Shown piece after piece: positions 31,811-39,646 of a stretch of 45,365 nt of DNA (positions are counted from its first letter, which is position 1; each line of letters opens with the position of its first letter). A program made the translations under genes and the position numbers. Below the pieces are notes generated by a model. It was not told where the DNA came from. It saw only the letters and a program-made list of their open reading frames with translations, and made no database searches. Origin of the DNA: CAYUVH01 sp964448135 (lineage in GTDB: Bacteria > Verrucomicrobiota > Verrucomicrobiia > Limisphaerales > UBA8199); contig CAYUVH010000025.1 in NCBI GenBank assembly GCA_964448135.1, positions 1 through 45,365 on the forward strand, in the 5' to 3' direction.

Positions 31811-32653
31811 ATGCTGAACGGCATTAAACCAAAGTTTATTACGTTATGCCTGCTGCTGGGCTTGCTGTCAGCGGCTGGCGCTGAAAAAGGAGTGCGGGTT
31901 GCCCTGCTCTCTGACCCTCACGTCAATTTCAAGACCAACGGGCTTGCTGCCACGTTCGGCGCCCACTTTGACCAGACCATCAAGGCAGTAAACGATGCCC
32001 GGGTGGATGTAGTGCTGATCGCCGGCGATTTGGCCAACGAGGGTACAGTCGAGGAATGGCGCGCGTTTCGCGGCTACATCAAAAAACTGAAGGCCCCGGT
32101 ATTTTACGTGCCGGGAAACCATGACGTCGGCCACAAAGTCAATTCGGGGAAGAAAGCCGGCGCGGTCACGTCCGAACGCGTGAAGAGCTACGAAAAGGAA
32201 TTGGGCAAATCGTGGTTCGCAAACGAGTCCGCCGGCCTGCGCATTATCGGTGTAAACTCCTCCCTCCTCGGCAGCGGCCTGCCGGAGGAGGAAAAGCAGT
32301 GGACGTTTTTGGAAAAGGAATTATCCAAACCCTCGCCGAAACCAACCATCCTGTTCATGCATTACCCTCTCTATCTGCTGAATCCGGAAGAAGCGGGAGG
32401 GATCTATTACAATCTGGAACCCGCGCCCCGCAAACGGTTGCTTGAACTGCTTCAGCGCGGTGGCGTGAAAACGGTCCTGACCGGCCACTTGCACCACAAT
32501 CTGGTCAACCGCTGGCAAGACATGCTGTTCCTCAGCACCGAACCGATTTCCTTCGGCCTGCCCAGCGGCAGGCAACGCGAGGGGTGGACATTAGTCACGA
32601 TCCCAAAAGCAGGAGAAGCCACTTTCGAAACCAGAAACCTGGATCCTCCCTGA
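31811..32653 (+). CDS. secreted calcineurin-like metallophosphoesterase
   Basis: 280 residues with a signal peptide (FITLCLLLGLLSAAGA, cleavage near residue 24). The two-metal phosphoesterase motifs are all present: Asp35/His37 (SDPHVN), Asp72 (GDLAN), Asn102-His103 (GNHD), the His of FMHYPL and the GHLHH motif near residue 223. The family hydrolyses phosphate mono- or diesters; the substrate is unknown. Export and closeness to phoBR would fit phosphorus scavenging, but no PHO box is seen before it, and this link is inference. The CDS ends eight bases from the convergent small gene. Confidence 0.87.
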   Translation: MLNGIKPKFITLCLLLGLLSAAGAEKGVRVALLSDPHVNFKTNGLAATFGAHFDQTIKAVNDARVDVVLIAGDLANEGTVEEWRAFRGYIKKLKAPVFYVPGNHDVGHKVNSGKKAGAVTSERVKSYEKELGKSWFANESAGLRIIGVNSSLLGSGLPEEEKQWTFLEKELSKPSPKPTILFMHYPLYLLNPEEAGGIYYNLEPAPRKRLLELLQRGGVKTVLTGHLHHNLVNRWQDMLFLSTEPISFGLPSGRQREGWTLVTIPKAGEATFETRNLDPP

Positions 32654-32661
32654 GCCGCGCT

Positions 32662-32910
32662 TCAGAGAACAAACTCCACGTCAATTTTCTCCGCTAACCG
32701 ACGCGCGGATGCTCCCGGCTGCGCATTTCGATAGGGCATCGTTGTCTCGATCCGCTTCAACATGGCCTGAAAATCAACGCGCGCTGGAGGCGGGTTAAAG
32801 TCCGGCGCAACGGGAAACTCCAGGTCGGGCAACTCCACGACAAGGTTGCTTTCTCCGGCTGTCGCACCCATCCGCGAGGTTCCAGCCTCAAATTCAATCG
32901 AGCAATTCAT
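32662..32910 (-). CDS. small protein of unknown function, third gene after pyrG
   Basis: 82 residues from ATG 32910 (MNCSIEFEAGTSRMGATAGE). Codon choice is coding-like. The frame is open further upstream, but that part overlaps the neighbouring gene and looks like a shadow. The product has an acidic start, a Pro-rich middle (PDFNPPPARVDFQAMLKRIE) and an EKIDVEFVL end. The start overlaps the stop of the 92-aa gene by 17 bases, suggesting translational coupling. No family is recognised. Confidence 0.6.
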   Translation of the reverse strand: MNCSIEFEAGTSRMGATAGESNLVVELPDLEFPVAPDFNPPPARVDFQAMLKRIETTMPYRNAQPGASARRLAEKIDVEFVL

Positions 32911-33172
32911 TGACGAACTTGGCCGGATAATTGTCAGGTACACGTTCCGGATGCTGTAAATCGAATTCCACATCACAGCATCCTTCGAGACGTCGCTCGC
33001 GATAGTCGGGCCTTTCGCGAAGGCGCGGCAGGTAGGACGCGCAGAAATCCAAAAATCCGGCCGGGGCACGGCGATTGATCACTGGCTTGAAATCCCGGCC
33101 ATCCGGCAATTCCAGCATCTGATCGCGCAGAACCGACGGCTCAGCCGGCTTGCGTGAGTCGCTGTACTTGGT
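32894..33172 (-). CDS. small protein of unknown function, overlapping the nucleotidyltransferase gene
   Basis: 92 residues from ATG 33172 (MTKYSDSRKPAEPSVLRDQM). Codon use is coding-like throughout. It contains 'APAGFLDFCASYLPRLRERP' and ends PAKFVNELLD. The start overlaps the end of the nucleotidyltransferase gene by 32 bases, and the end overlaps the next small gene by 17, so the three are tightly coupled. It may be a partner of the nucleotidyltransferase; no family is recognised. Confidence 0.6.
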   Translation of the reverse strand, partial: TKYSDSRKPAEPSVLRDQMLELPDGRDFKPVINRRAPAGFLDFCASYLPRLRERPDYRERRLEGCCDVEFDLQHPERVPDNYPAKFVNELLD

Positions 33173-33677
33173 CATAGATTTCGGCGTTGCCATAACGAAG
33201 GAACAAATCACGCATTTCGAACGATTTCAAGTCCAGGCGGTTGGCCTTCGCCAATTCGACCACGTCGTTCAAGTCCTTGAGGACCCGCTGGAGCTTGCCC
33301 TGCTTAAGCACATGGAGCTTGAGCGCAATCAGGTGATTGAGGGACACCATGTAAAGACTCGTTCCAAAAACCCGTGCAGGGACCGAGGTCGTCGACAAGC
33401 CGTCGAAAGTCGCATCATTTACGAGCATAAGATCCAGCGGCCACGCGCTTGAATTCTTTCGCTCGTATTGATGAAAGTTTTGGCCGTCATTTGCAAAGAG
33501 ATATCCCAATCCTTCCAAACACTGCCGCCATTGTTCCTTTTGTCGTGCACGAACCATCAAATCGAGATCAGCAGTCAATCGTGCAAAACCATGCTCGATG
33601 ACAGCCAGCCCCCCGATCAGCAGAAACTGCAACTTGAGCTCGTCCGCCTTGCGTTGGATGGCTTCAAGCTCACTCAC
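33141..33677 (-). CDS. nucleotidyltransferase-fold protein (AbiEii/DUF6036-like)
   Basis: 178 residues from a GTG at 33677 (read MSELEAIQRKADELKLQFLL). Residues 19-41 (LLIGGLAVIEHGFARLTADL and on) hold the pol-beta nucleotidyltransferase core: the GG pair at 22-23 and the metal-binding Asp37 and Asp39. It continues 'LNHLIALKLHVLKQGKLQRV', then KDLNDVVELA, as in the AbiEii-type or DUF6036-like families that include toxin-antitoxin and phage-defence proteins. The gene starts 11 bases after the pyrG stop and overlaps the following small gene. A role in defence or a toxin-antitoxin pair is inference. Confidence 0.8.
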   Translation of the reverse strand: MSELEAIQRKADELKLQFLLIGGLAVIEHGFARLTADLDLMVRARQKEQWRQCLEGLGYLFANDGQNFHQYERKNSSAWPLDLMLVNDATFDGLSTTSVPARVFGTSLYMVSLNHLIALKLHVLKQGKLQRVLKDLNDVVELAKANRLDLKSFEMRDLFLRYGNAEIYDQVQRLTQAG

Positions 33678-33688
33678 ACCGTTTCCTT

Positions 33689-35308
33689 CTAGTTTCCCTT
33701 GCGCGCGCCGTGCGCGTAGGCGTGGGCGGCGGCGATGAAGCCTTTGAAGAGCGGGTGCGGTTGGTGAGGTTTGCTGTGAAACTCCGGATGAAACTGGCTC
33801 GCTATGAAGAAAGGATGCTTCGCCATCTCGATGATTTCCACCAGTTTGCCGTCGGGCGTGAGACCGCTGAATATGAAGCCGCCTTTCTGAAAGCGCGCGC
33901 GATAGGCGTTGTTGAATTCGTAGCGATGGCGATGCCGCTCGCGGATCACGAACGCGCCGTAGAGTTGCGCCGTCTTGGTGCCGACCTGCAACTGGCAGGG
34001 CTGCGCGCCCAACCGCATCGTGCCGCCCTTTTTCGTGACCCGGGTTTGCTCGTCCAGCATCGCAATCACCGGATGCGGCGTGGCGGGATTGAATTCGGTC
34101 GAATGCGCCTTTTTCAACTTCAGGACGTTTCGCGCGAATTCGATCGTCGCGATCTGCATCCCGAGACAAAGCCCCAGATACGGCACCTTGTGCTCCCGCG
34201 CGTACTTCGCCGCCTCGATCTTGCCTTCAATGCCCCGCTCGCCGAAACCGCCCGGCACCAGGATGCCGCCGAGATTCTTCAAGTGCTTTGCCGCGCCGTC
34301 GCGCTCGATTGCCTCCGCGTCCACTTTCTGGATGTCCACGCCGCAATCGTTGGCCACACCGCCGTGGATAATCGCCTCGTAAACCGATTTGTAGGCGTCC
34401 TGCAATTCGATGTACTTGCCCACCACCCCGATGCGCACGCGGTGGCGCGGAGCCACGAGCTTGCGAATGATTTCCTGCCAATGCGTCATCCGCGCCGGCG
34501 GGACATCCAGCCGCAGCAGCTGACAGACCTGGTCGTCCACGCGCTCGCGCTGCAACATGAGCGGCACTTCGTAAATGCTGTGCTCCACGTCCTGCTCCTC
34601 CACCACCGCCTCGAAGGGAACGTTGCAGAACAGGGACATCTTCTGGCGCAGCTCTTTTTCGAGCGGCTTTTCGCAGCGGCAAACCAGGATGTTCGGGGCA
34701 ATGCCGATTTCGCGCAGCTTGGCCACCGACTGCTGCGTAGGCTTGGTCTTCAATTCGCCCGCCGCCTTGATGTAGGGAACGTAGGTGACGTGAACGAAAA
34801 TCGCGTTGCTGTAGCCCACTTCGAGCGCGAACTCCCGGATTGCCTCCAGGAATGGCAGTCCTTCGATATCGCCCGTCGTCCCGCCGATCTCCGTGATGAT
34901 GACATCCGCGTCGCTTTCCTCGGCCAGAACGTGGATGCGCCGCTTGATCTCGTCCGTCACATGCGGGATGACCTGGACGGTCTTGCCGAGATATTTGCCC
35001 TCGCGCTCGTTGTTGAGGACGGTCTGATAGACCTGCCCGCTCGTGAGGTTGTTGAGCCGGGTTAGCTTGCAGTTCGTGAAGCGCTCGTAATGCCCCAAAT
35101 CGAGGTCCGTCTCCGCGCCATCATCCAGCACATACACCTCTCCATGCTGGTAGGGATTCATTGTCCCCGGATCCACATTGAGATACGGGTCGAACTTCTG
35201 CAGGGAGACTTTGAGGCCGCGGTTTTCGAGGAGCGTGCCCAACGAGGCTGCCGTAAGGCCCTTGCCCAGTGAGCTCACCACTCCTCCCGTGACGAAAATG
35301 TACTTCAT
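33689..35308 (-). CDS. pyrG: CTP synthase
   Basis: Makes CTP from UTP, ATP and glutamine in the cytosol. 539 residues from ATG 35308 (MKYIFVTGGVVSSLGKG). The synthetase domain has the P-loop SLGKGLTAASLG, KFDPYLNVDPGTMNPYQHGE and HVTYVPYIKAAGELKTKPTQ in conserved order. The C-terminal class I glutamine amidotransferase domain has LVPGGFGERG, the catalytic cysteine in LGLCLGMQIA, and the His-Glu of QFHPEFHSKP. It is the first gene of a minus-strand unit that continues into the nucleotidyltransferase and two small genes; the start region has no strong ribosome site. Confidence 0.97.
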   Translation of the reverse strand: MKYIFVTGGVVSSLGKGLTAASLGTLLENRGLKVSLQKFDPYLNVDPGTMNPYQHGEVYVLDDGAETDLDLGHYERFTNCKLTRLNNLTSGQVYQTVLNNEREGKYLGKTVQVIPHVTDEIKRRIHVLAEESDADVIITEIGGTTGDIEGLPFLEAIREFALEVGYSNAIFVHVTYVPYIKAAGELKTKPTQQSVAKLREIGIAPNILVCRCEKPLEKELRQKMSLFCNVPFEAVVEEQDVEHSIYEVPLMLQRERVDDQVCQLLRLDVPPARMTHWQEIIRKLVAPRHRVRIGVVGKYIELQDAYKSVYEAIIHGGVANDCGVDIQKVDAEAIERDGAAKHLKNLGGILVPGGFGERGIEGKIEAAKYAREHKVPYLGLCLGMQIATIEFARNVLKLKKAHSTEFNPATPHPVIAMLDEQTRVTKKGGTMRLGAQPCQLQVGTKTAQLYGAFVIRERHRHRYEFNNAYRARFQKGGFIFSGLTPDGKLVEIIEMAKHPFFIASQFHPEFHSKPHQPHPLFKGFIAAAHAYAHGARKGN

Positions 35309-35407
35309 CAAGGGGAAGTAAAGTAGCGCATGCCGCCGTCCAAATCGAGTTAATTCCGTTGTCAGAAAGATTTTGCTGGCGAATCGGTTCGGGGACAGCT
35401 TATGAAG

Positions 35408-35422
35408 ACTCCGTAGCGGAGT
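35408..35422. repeat. ACTCCG-TAG-CGGAGT palindrome
   Basis: A 6-bp perfect stem with a 3-base loop in the gap between divergent pyrG and the sensor kinase gene. It is similar in style to the other short palindromes of this window. No T-run follows on either strand. Confidence 0.4.
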
Positions 35423-35503
35423 GGGCTCATGGGCGTCGGAGGGGTGATCGCGTTGTCAGGCTTGGAACACGTTGCCGTCGGCTGAAGTCGCAAAGTCATA
35501 AAG

Positions 35504-37237
35504 ATGTCAATTGAGAACAAAATCAGGTGGGGTTTTGGCCTCGCACTGGCGTTTTTATTGGCAATCGGCGTTTTTTCCTTCCTCAGCGCCCGGCGCTCGG
35601 TGGAGGCCTTCCGGCTCACCCGCCACGCGGAAAAGGTGCTCCGGCAACTGGAACTGATCCTCAATTCCATGCTGGATGTGGAAACCGGCGGCCGCGGCTT
35701 CGCACTCGTGGGCAGCACTCAATTCCTCGAGCCATTCAACCAGGGTCAAACGCAGGCCAAGGCCGCCCTTCAGGAGTTGCGCCAGCTAATCGCCGATGAC
35801 CCGGCCCAGCAAGGCCGGGCGGCCCGGATCGAACAACTCATGGTGGCGAAGATCGCCCACACTCAGGCGCTGATTGACCAGCGCAAATCGCACGGACTGG
35901 AAGCCACCGCGGATTTGCTGGCCCAGGGCGAGGGCAAGCAAATGATGGACGAACTGCGCCGGCTCATCGCCGAGATGCAGAAAGCCGAGGGATCCGTGCG
36001 GGACGTGCGGCTGGCCAGTGCCGAGAAGGCGGCCGGCACCAGCATTATCGTGGTGACCGCCGGAGGCCTGCTGGCGATTTTGCTGGTTGGTCTTGCCGGC
36101 GCACTCGTGCGGAACGATTTCCTCCGGCGTCAGCAGGCAGAAACCGAACGGGACCGCTTTTTCGAGCTCGCCCTCGACATGCTCTGCATCGCCAACTCCG
36201 ACGGCTACTTCAAGCGGCTGAGCCCTTCGTTCACCGAAATCCTGGGCTGGAGCGTCGCCGAATTGACCTCGCGACCGTTCGTCGAGTTTGTGCATCCCGA
36301 CGATCGCGAAAAAACCCTGAAGGAGGTCGAACGACAGGTTAAGCGGAGGGAGAAGGTCCTGCAGTTCGAAAACCGCTATCAACACAAAGATGGAAGCTGG
36401 CGGGTCCTCTCCTGGCGATCGGTGCCCGGAGAGGACGGCTTCATGTATGCCACTGCCCGCGACGTGACCGCGCAGAACAAGGCCCGCGAGCTGATCGAAA
36501 GCCTCAACGCCGACCTGACCCGGCGCGCGGCCCAATTAACCGCCGCCAACAAGGAACTCGAAGCGTTCAGCTATTCGGTGTCTCACGATTTGCGCGCCCC
36601 GCTACGGCACATTGACGGCTACGCCGCCCGGCTGACCAAGCTCACCGGCGACACCCTGGACGAAAAAAGCAGGCGATGCGTGAAGGTCATCTCGGACGCC
36701 GCAAAGGAAATGGGACAGTTGATCGACAGCCTGCTGCAATTCTCCCGCACCGGTCGCGTGGAGATGCTGGAGTCGGAGGTGGACCTCACCCGGGTCGCGC
36801 AGGAAGCGGCGACGGCCGTACAGGCCGCCTCGCCCGGACGCAATATCGTCTGGCGACAGTCTCCCCTCCCCAGGGTAAAGGGCGATCCGGCACTGCTCAA
36901 ACAAGTCTTCGCCAATCTGCTCTCCAACGCCGTGAAGTACAGCCGGCCCCGCGACCCCGCAATCATCGAAGTCGGCACCACCAACGGCAGCCCGGGCGAA
37001 ACCGTGTTTTTTGTACGCGACAACGGCGTCGGCTTCGAGATGGATTACAGCGACAAGCTCTTCGGCGTCTTTCAAAGATTGCACCGCACCGAGGAATTCG
37101 AAGGCACCGGCATCGGCCTGGCCAACGTCCGGCGGATCATCGAGCGCCACGGCGGCAGGACTTGGGCGGAAGGTGAAGTTGACAAAGGCGCGACGTTCTA
37201 TTTTACATTACCGGTGAAATCCCATGAACCCCATTAG
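35504..37237 (+). CDS. CHASE3-PAS sensor histidine kinase
   Basis: 577 residues. A first membrane helix (about 9-28) and a second (about 178-200) enclose a periplasmic CHASE3-type helical domain with the typical LDVETGGRGFALVGSTQFLE. A PAS domain follows (about 220-330, FFELALDMLCIANSDGYFKR), then the HisKA domain with phospho-accepting His361 in YSVSHDLRAPLRHIDGYAAR, and a HATPase domain (NLLSNAVKYS, DNGVGFEM, EGTGIGLANVRRI). It belongs to the phytochrome-like kinases that work with single-domain regulators. The stop overlaps the start of the next gene by 14 bases, and that gene encodes just such a regulator. Confidence 0.9.
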   Translation: MSIENKIRWGFGLALAFLLAIGVFSFLSARRSVEAFRLTRHAEKVLRQLELILNSMLDVETGGRGFALVGSTQFLEPFNQGQTQAKAALQELRQLIADDPAQQGRAARIEQLMVAKIAHTQALIDQRKSHGLEATADLLAQGEGKQMMDELRRLIAEMQKAEGSVRDVRLASAEKAAGTSIIVVTAGGLLAILLVGLAGALVRNDFLRRQQAETERDRFFELALDMLCIANSDGYFKRLSPSFTEILGWSVAELTSRPFVEFVHPDDREKTLKEVERQVKRREKVLQFENRYQHKDGSWRVLSWRSVPGEDGFMYATARDVTAQNKARELIESLNADLTRRAAQLTAANKELEAFSYSVSHDLRAPLRHIDGYAARLTKLTGDTLDEKSRRCVKVISDAAKEMGQLIDSLLQFSRTGRVEMLESEVDLTRVAQEAATAVQAASPGRNIVWRQSPLPRVKGDPALLKQVFANLLSNAVKYSRPRDPAIIEVGTTNGSPGETVFFVRDNGVGFEMDYSDKLFGVFQRLHRTEEFEGTGIGLANVRRIIERHGGRTWAEGEVDKGATFYFTLPVKSHEPH

Positions 37238-37679
37238 GCCTATACTTTTGGTCGAAGACGGCGAGCGCGACGTGGAATTGACGCTCGACGCCCTGGCCGA
37301 AAACCGGCTGGCGAACGAGGTCATCGTCGTGCGCGACGGTGCCGAGGCGCTCGACTACCTCTTTTGCAAAGGCAAATACGCCAGCCGGCCGAAAGAACCT
37401 CCGCTCCTGGTGCTGCTTGACTTGAAGCTGCCCAAAGTCGACGGGTTGGAAGTGTTGCGGAGAATAAAGTCGGACGCGGAAATGAAGATATTGCCCGTGG
37501 TCATGCTTACCTCCTCGCGCGAGGAAAGGGATTTGGTCGAAAGTTACCAGCTCGGCGTCAACGCCTACGTGGTGAAGCCGGTCGGGTTTGAAGAGTTTAC
37601 GGACGCGGTGCGGCAGCTCAGCGTTTTCTGGGCCATCATCAACGAGCCGGCGCCGCGCGCGGCGGCCAAAGGCCCCTGA
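37224..37679 (+). CDS. single-domain response regulator, Rcp1-like
   Basis: 151 residues consisting of one receiver domain: acidic pocket Glu11-Asp12, phospho-acceptor Asp66 in VLLDLKLPKVDG, Thr/Ser in MLTSSREE and Lys in YVVKPVGFEEF. The long loop after RDGAEALDYLFCKGKYASRP is diagnostic of the Rcp1 type, the partner of phytochrome-like kinases. It has no output domain, so it should pass phosphate on or act by protein contact. The gene overlaps the upstream kinase gene and is seven bases from the downstream hybrid kinase gene, so the three form an operon. Confidence 0.9.
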   Translation: MNPIRPILLVEDGERDVELTLDALAENRLANEVIVVRDGAEALDYLFCKGKYASRPKEPPLLVLLDLKLPKVDGLEVLRRIKSDAEMKILPVVMLTSSREERDLVESYQLGVNAYVVKPVGFEEFTDAVRQLSVFWAIINEPAPRAAAKGP

Positions 37680-37686
37680 TTAAACT

Positions 37687-39636
37687 ATGAGCCCCGCTGA
37701 AAAACCGAAGGTCCGCGTTCTCCACCTGGAAGACAACGAGCGCGACGTGGATCTCGTCGCCGGCTGGCTCGAGGATGACGGCATCGCCTGTGACATCACC
37801 CACGTCACCACCTGCCCCGCCTTTATGGATGCTCTCCAGGGCAAGGGGCTGGACGTGATCATCTCGGATTGCCATCTCCCCAGTTTCGACGGCCTCCAAG
37901 CCTTGCGCATCGCGCGCGAGCGGATGCCGGACGTGCCCTTTATCATTTTCAGCGGAACCATTGGCGAGGAAGTCGCCATCCAAAGCCTTAAAGAGGGAGC
38001 GACCGATTATGTGTTGAAGCAGCGCCCCGAGCGCCTGATCGCCGCCGTCCGCCAGGCCGTGGCCGGCGCGGGAGAACGCGCCCGCCGCAAGGAAGCCGAA
38101 AACCGCCTGCGGGAACAGGCCGCGCTTCTCGACAAAGCCCAGGATGCCATCCTGGTCCAGGACATGGAGGACAAGATCACCTTCTGGAACACCGGGGCGC
38201 AACGCATTTACGGCTGGACCCCGGACGAAGTGCTGGGCAACGAGAGCGCGAAAATCTTTTCGATGAGCGACTCCCCCGAACTGCGCGAAGCGCAGCTCCA
38301 GGTCAAGGCAACGGGCGAGTGGATGGGTGAACTGAAGCAAACCCGCAAAGACGGCAAAACCGTCGTGGTCGAAAGTCGCTGGACTCTGATGCGCGACGAC
38401 AAGGGTGCCGCCCAGGGCAAGCTCATCATCAATACGGACATCACCACACGCAAGGAACTGGAGGCGCAATTGCGCCAGGCGCAAAAAATGGAAGCCGTCG
38501 GCCAGCTCGCCGGCGGCGTGGCCCACGATTTCAATAATCTCCTGACCGTCATCCGCGGCAACGCGGAACTGCTCTTGCTGGGCGGCGCCCAATTGAGCCC
38601 CGAGGCGCGCGAATGCCTCAATCACGTGAACGGCGCGGTCGAACGAGCCGCCAGCCTTACGCGCCAGTTGCTGCTCTTTAGCCGCAAACAGGTGATGGAA
38701 ACGCAGCCCCTGGAGCTGAGTTCGCTCGTGTCCAACCTCACCAAAATGCTCAAACGCGTGATCCGGGAAGACATCCGCCTGGAGTGCCAGTTGTCCGCCG
38801 ATTTGCCCTGCGTGCAGGCCGATCCCGGAATGATCGAACAGGTGCTCATGAACCTGGTGGTCAACGCTCGCGATGCCATGCCCAAGGGCGGCCAATTGGA
38901 AATCTCCACCGAGACTGTCAGGCTCAATGCGCCCCCCGAACATTCCGGCCCGGGCGGACCCGCGCAGGACTACGTTTGCATGAGCGTCACGGACACCGGC
39001 GTCGGCATTCCGCAGGAACATCTGCGCCGGATTTTTGAACCATTCTTTACCACCAAGGCCCCCGGCCAGGGCACCGGCCTGGGCCTCGCCACCGTTTACG
39101 GCATCGTGAAGCAACACCAAGGCTGGGTGGAAGTAACCAGCCGCGTCGGCCAGGGAACCCGCTTCCGCATCTTTCTGCCCGCCGCCGGCGGCGCCGCTGC
39201 CTCCCGGGGACAGGCGGCCGAATCAGGTGTGCCCGGCGGCACCGAAACCATTCTCCTGGTGGAGGATGATTACCAGGTTCGCGTCATGACCCGGCGCGTG
39301 CTCGAGTCCCTCGGCTACAACGTCCTCGAAGCCGCCGGCGCCACGGAAGCGATTTCCATCTGGGACGAAAACTCCTCCAAAATAGAACTGTTGCTAAGCG
39401 ACATCGTGCTGCCCGACGGCATGTCCGGCCGGGAACTGGCAAATCACCTCCGGCACCGCCGCTCCGGTCTGCGCGTTGTTTTGATGAGCGGCTACAGCCA
39501 GGAACGCGTCGGCCACGATACCAGTCTCTTCCGCCGGCCCAAGGCGCACTTTGTCCAGAAACCTTCTTCCACGAGTGTCCTGGCCCGCACCATTCGCAAC
39601 TGCCTCGAGGAACAAATCACTCCGCAAACCGACTGA
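37687..39636 (+). CDS. hybrid histidine kinase (REC-PAS-HisKA-HATPase-REC)
   Basis: 649 residues without membrane segments, so cytosolic. Domain order: receiver about 8-125 with Asp61 (SDCHLPSFDG), PAS about 145-265 (AQDAILVQDMEDKITFWNTG), HisKA with phospho-accepting His280 (GGVAHDFNNLLTVIRGNAEL), HATPase about 400-510 (NLVVNARDAMPKGG, DTGVGIPQEH, GTGLGLATVYGIV), and a C-terminal receiver about 520-640 with Asp572 (LLSDIVLPDGMSG). The NtrB-like HDFNN motif is shared by many soluble hybrid kinases. With the CHASE3 kinase and the Rcp1-like protein it makes a multi-step phosphorelay. No DNA-binding output gene is adjacent. Confidence 0.9.
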   Translation: MSPAEKPKVRVLHLEDNERDVDLVAGWLEDDGIACDITHVTTCPAFMDALQGKGLDVIISDCHLPSFDGLQALRIARERMPDVPFIIFSGTIGEEVAIQSLKEGATDYVLKQRPERLIAAVRQAVAGAGERARRKEAENRLREQAALLDKAQDAILVQDMEDKITFWNTGAQRIYGWTPDEVLGNESAKIFSMSDSPELREAQLQVKATGEWMGELKQTRKDGKTVVVESRWTLMRDDKGAAQGKLIINTDITTRKELEAQLRQAQKMEAVGQLAGGVAHDFNNLLTVIRGNAELLLLGGAQLSPEARECLNHVNGAVERAASLTRQLLLFSRKQVMETQPLELSSLVSNLTKMLKRVIREDIRLECQLSADLPCVQADPGMIEQVLMNLVVNARDAMPKGGQLEISTETVRLNAPPEHSGPGGPAQDYVCMSVTDTGVGIPQEHLRRIFEPFFTTKAPGQGTGLGLATVYGIVKQHQGWVEVTSRVGQGTRFRIFLPAAGGAAASRGQAAESGVPGGTETILLVEDDYQVRVMTRRVLESLGYNVLEAAGATEAISIWDENSSKIELLLSDIVLPDGMSGRELANHLRHRRSGLRVVLMSGYSQERVGHDTSLFRRPKAHFVQKPSSTSVLARTIRNCLEEQITPQTD

Positions 39637-39646
39637 CCTTCTGATT

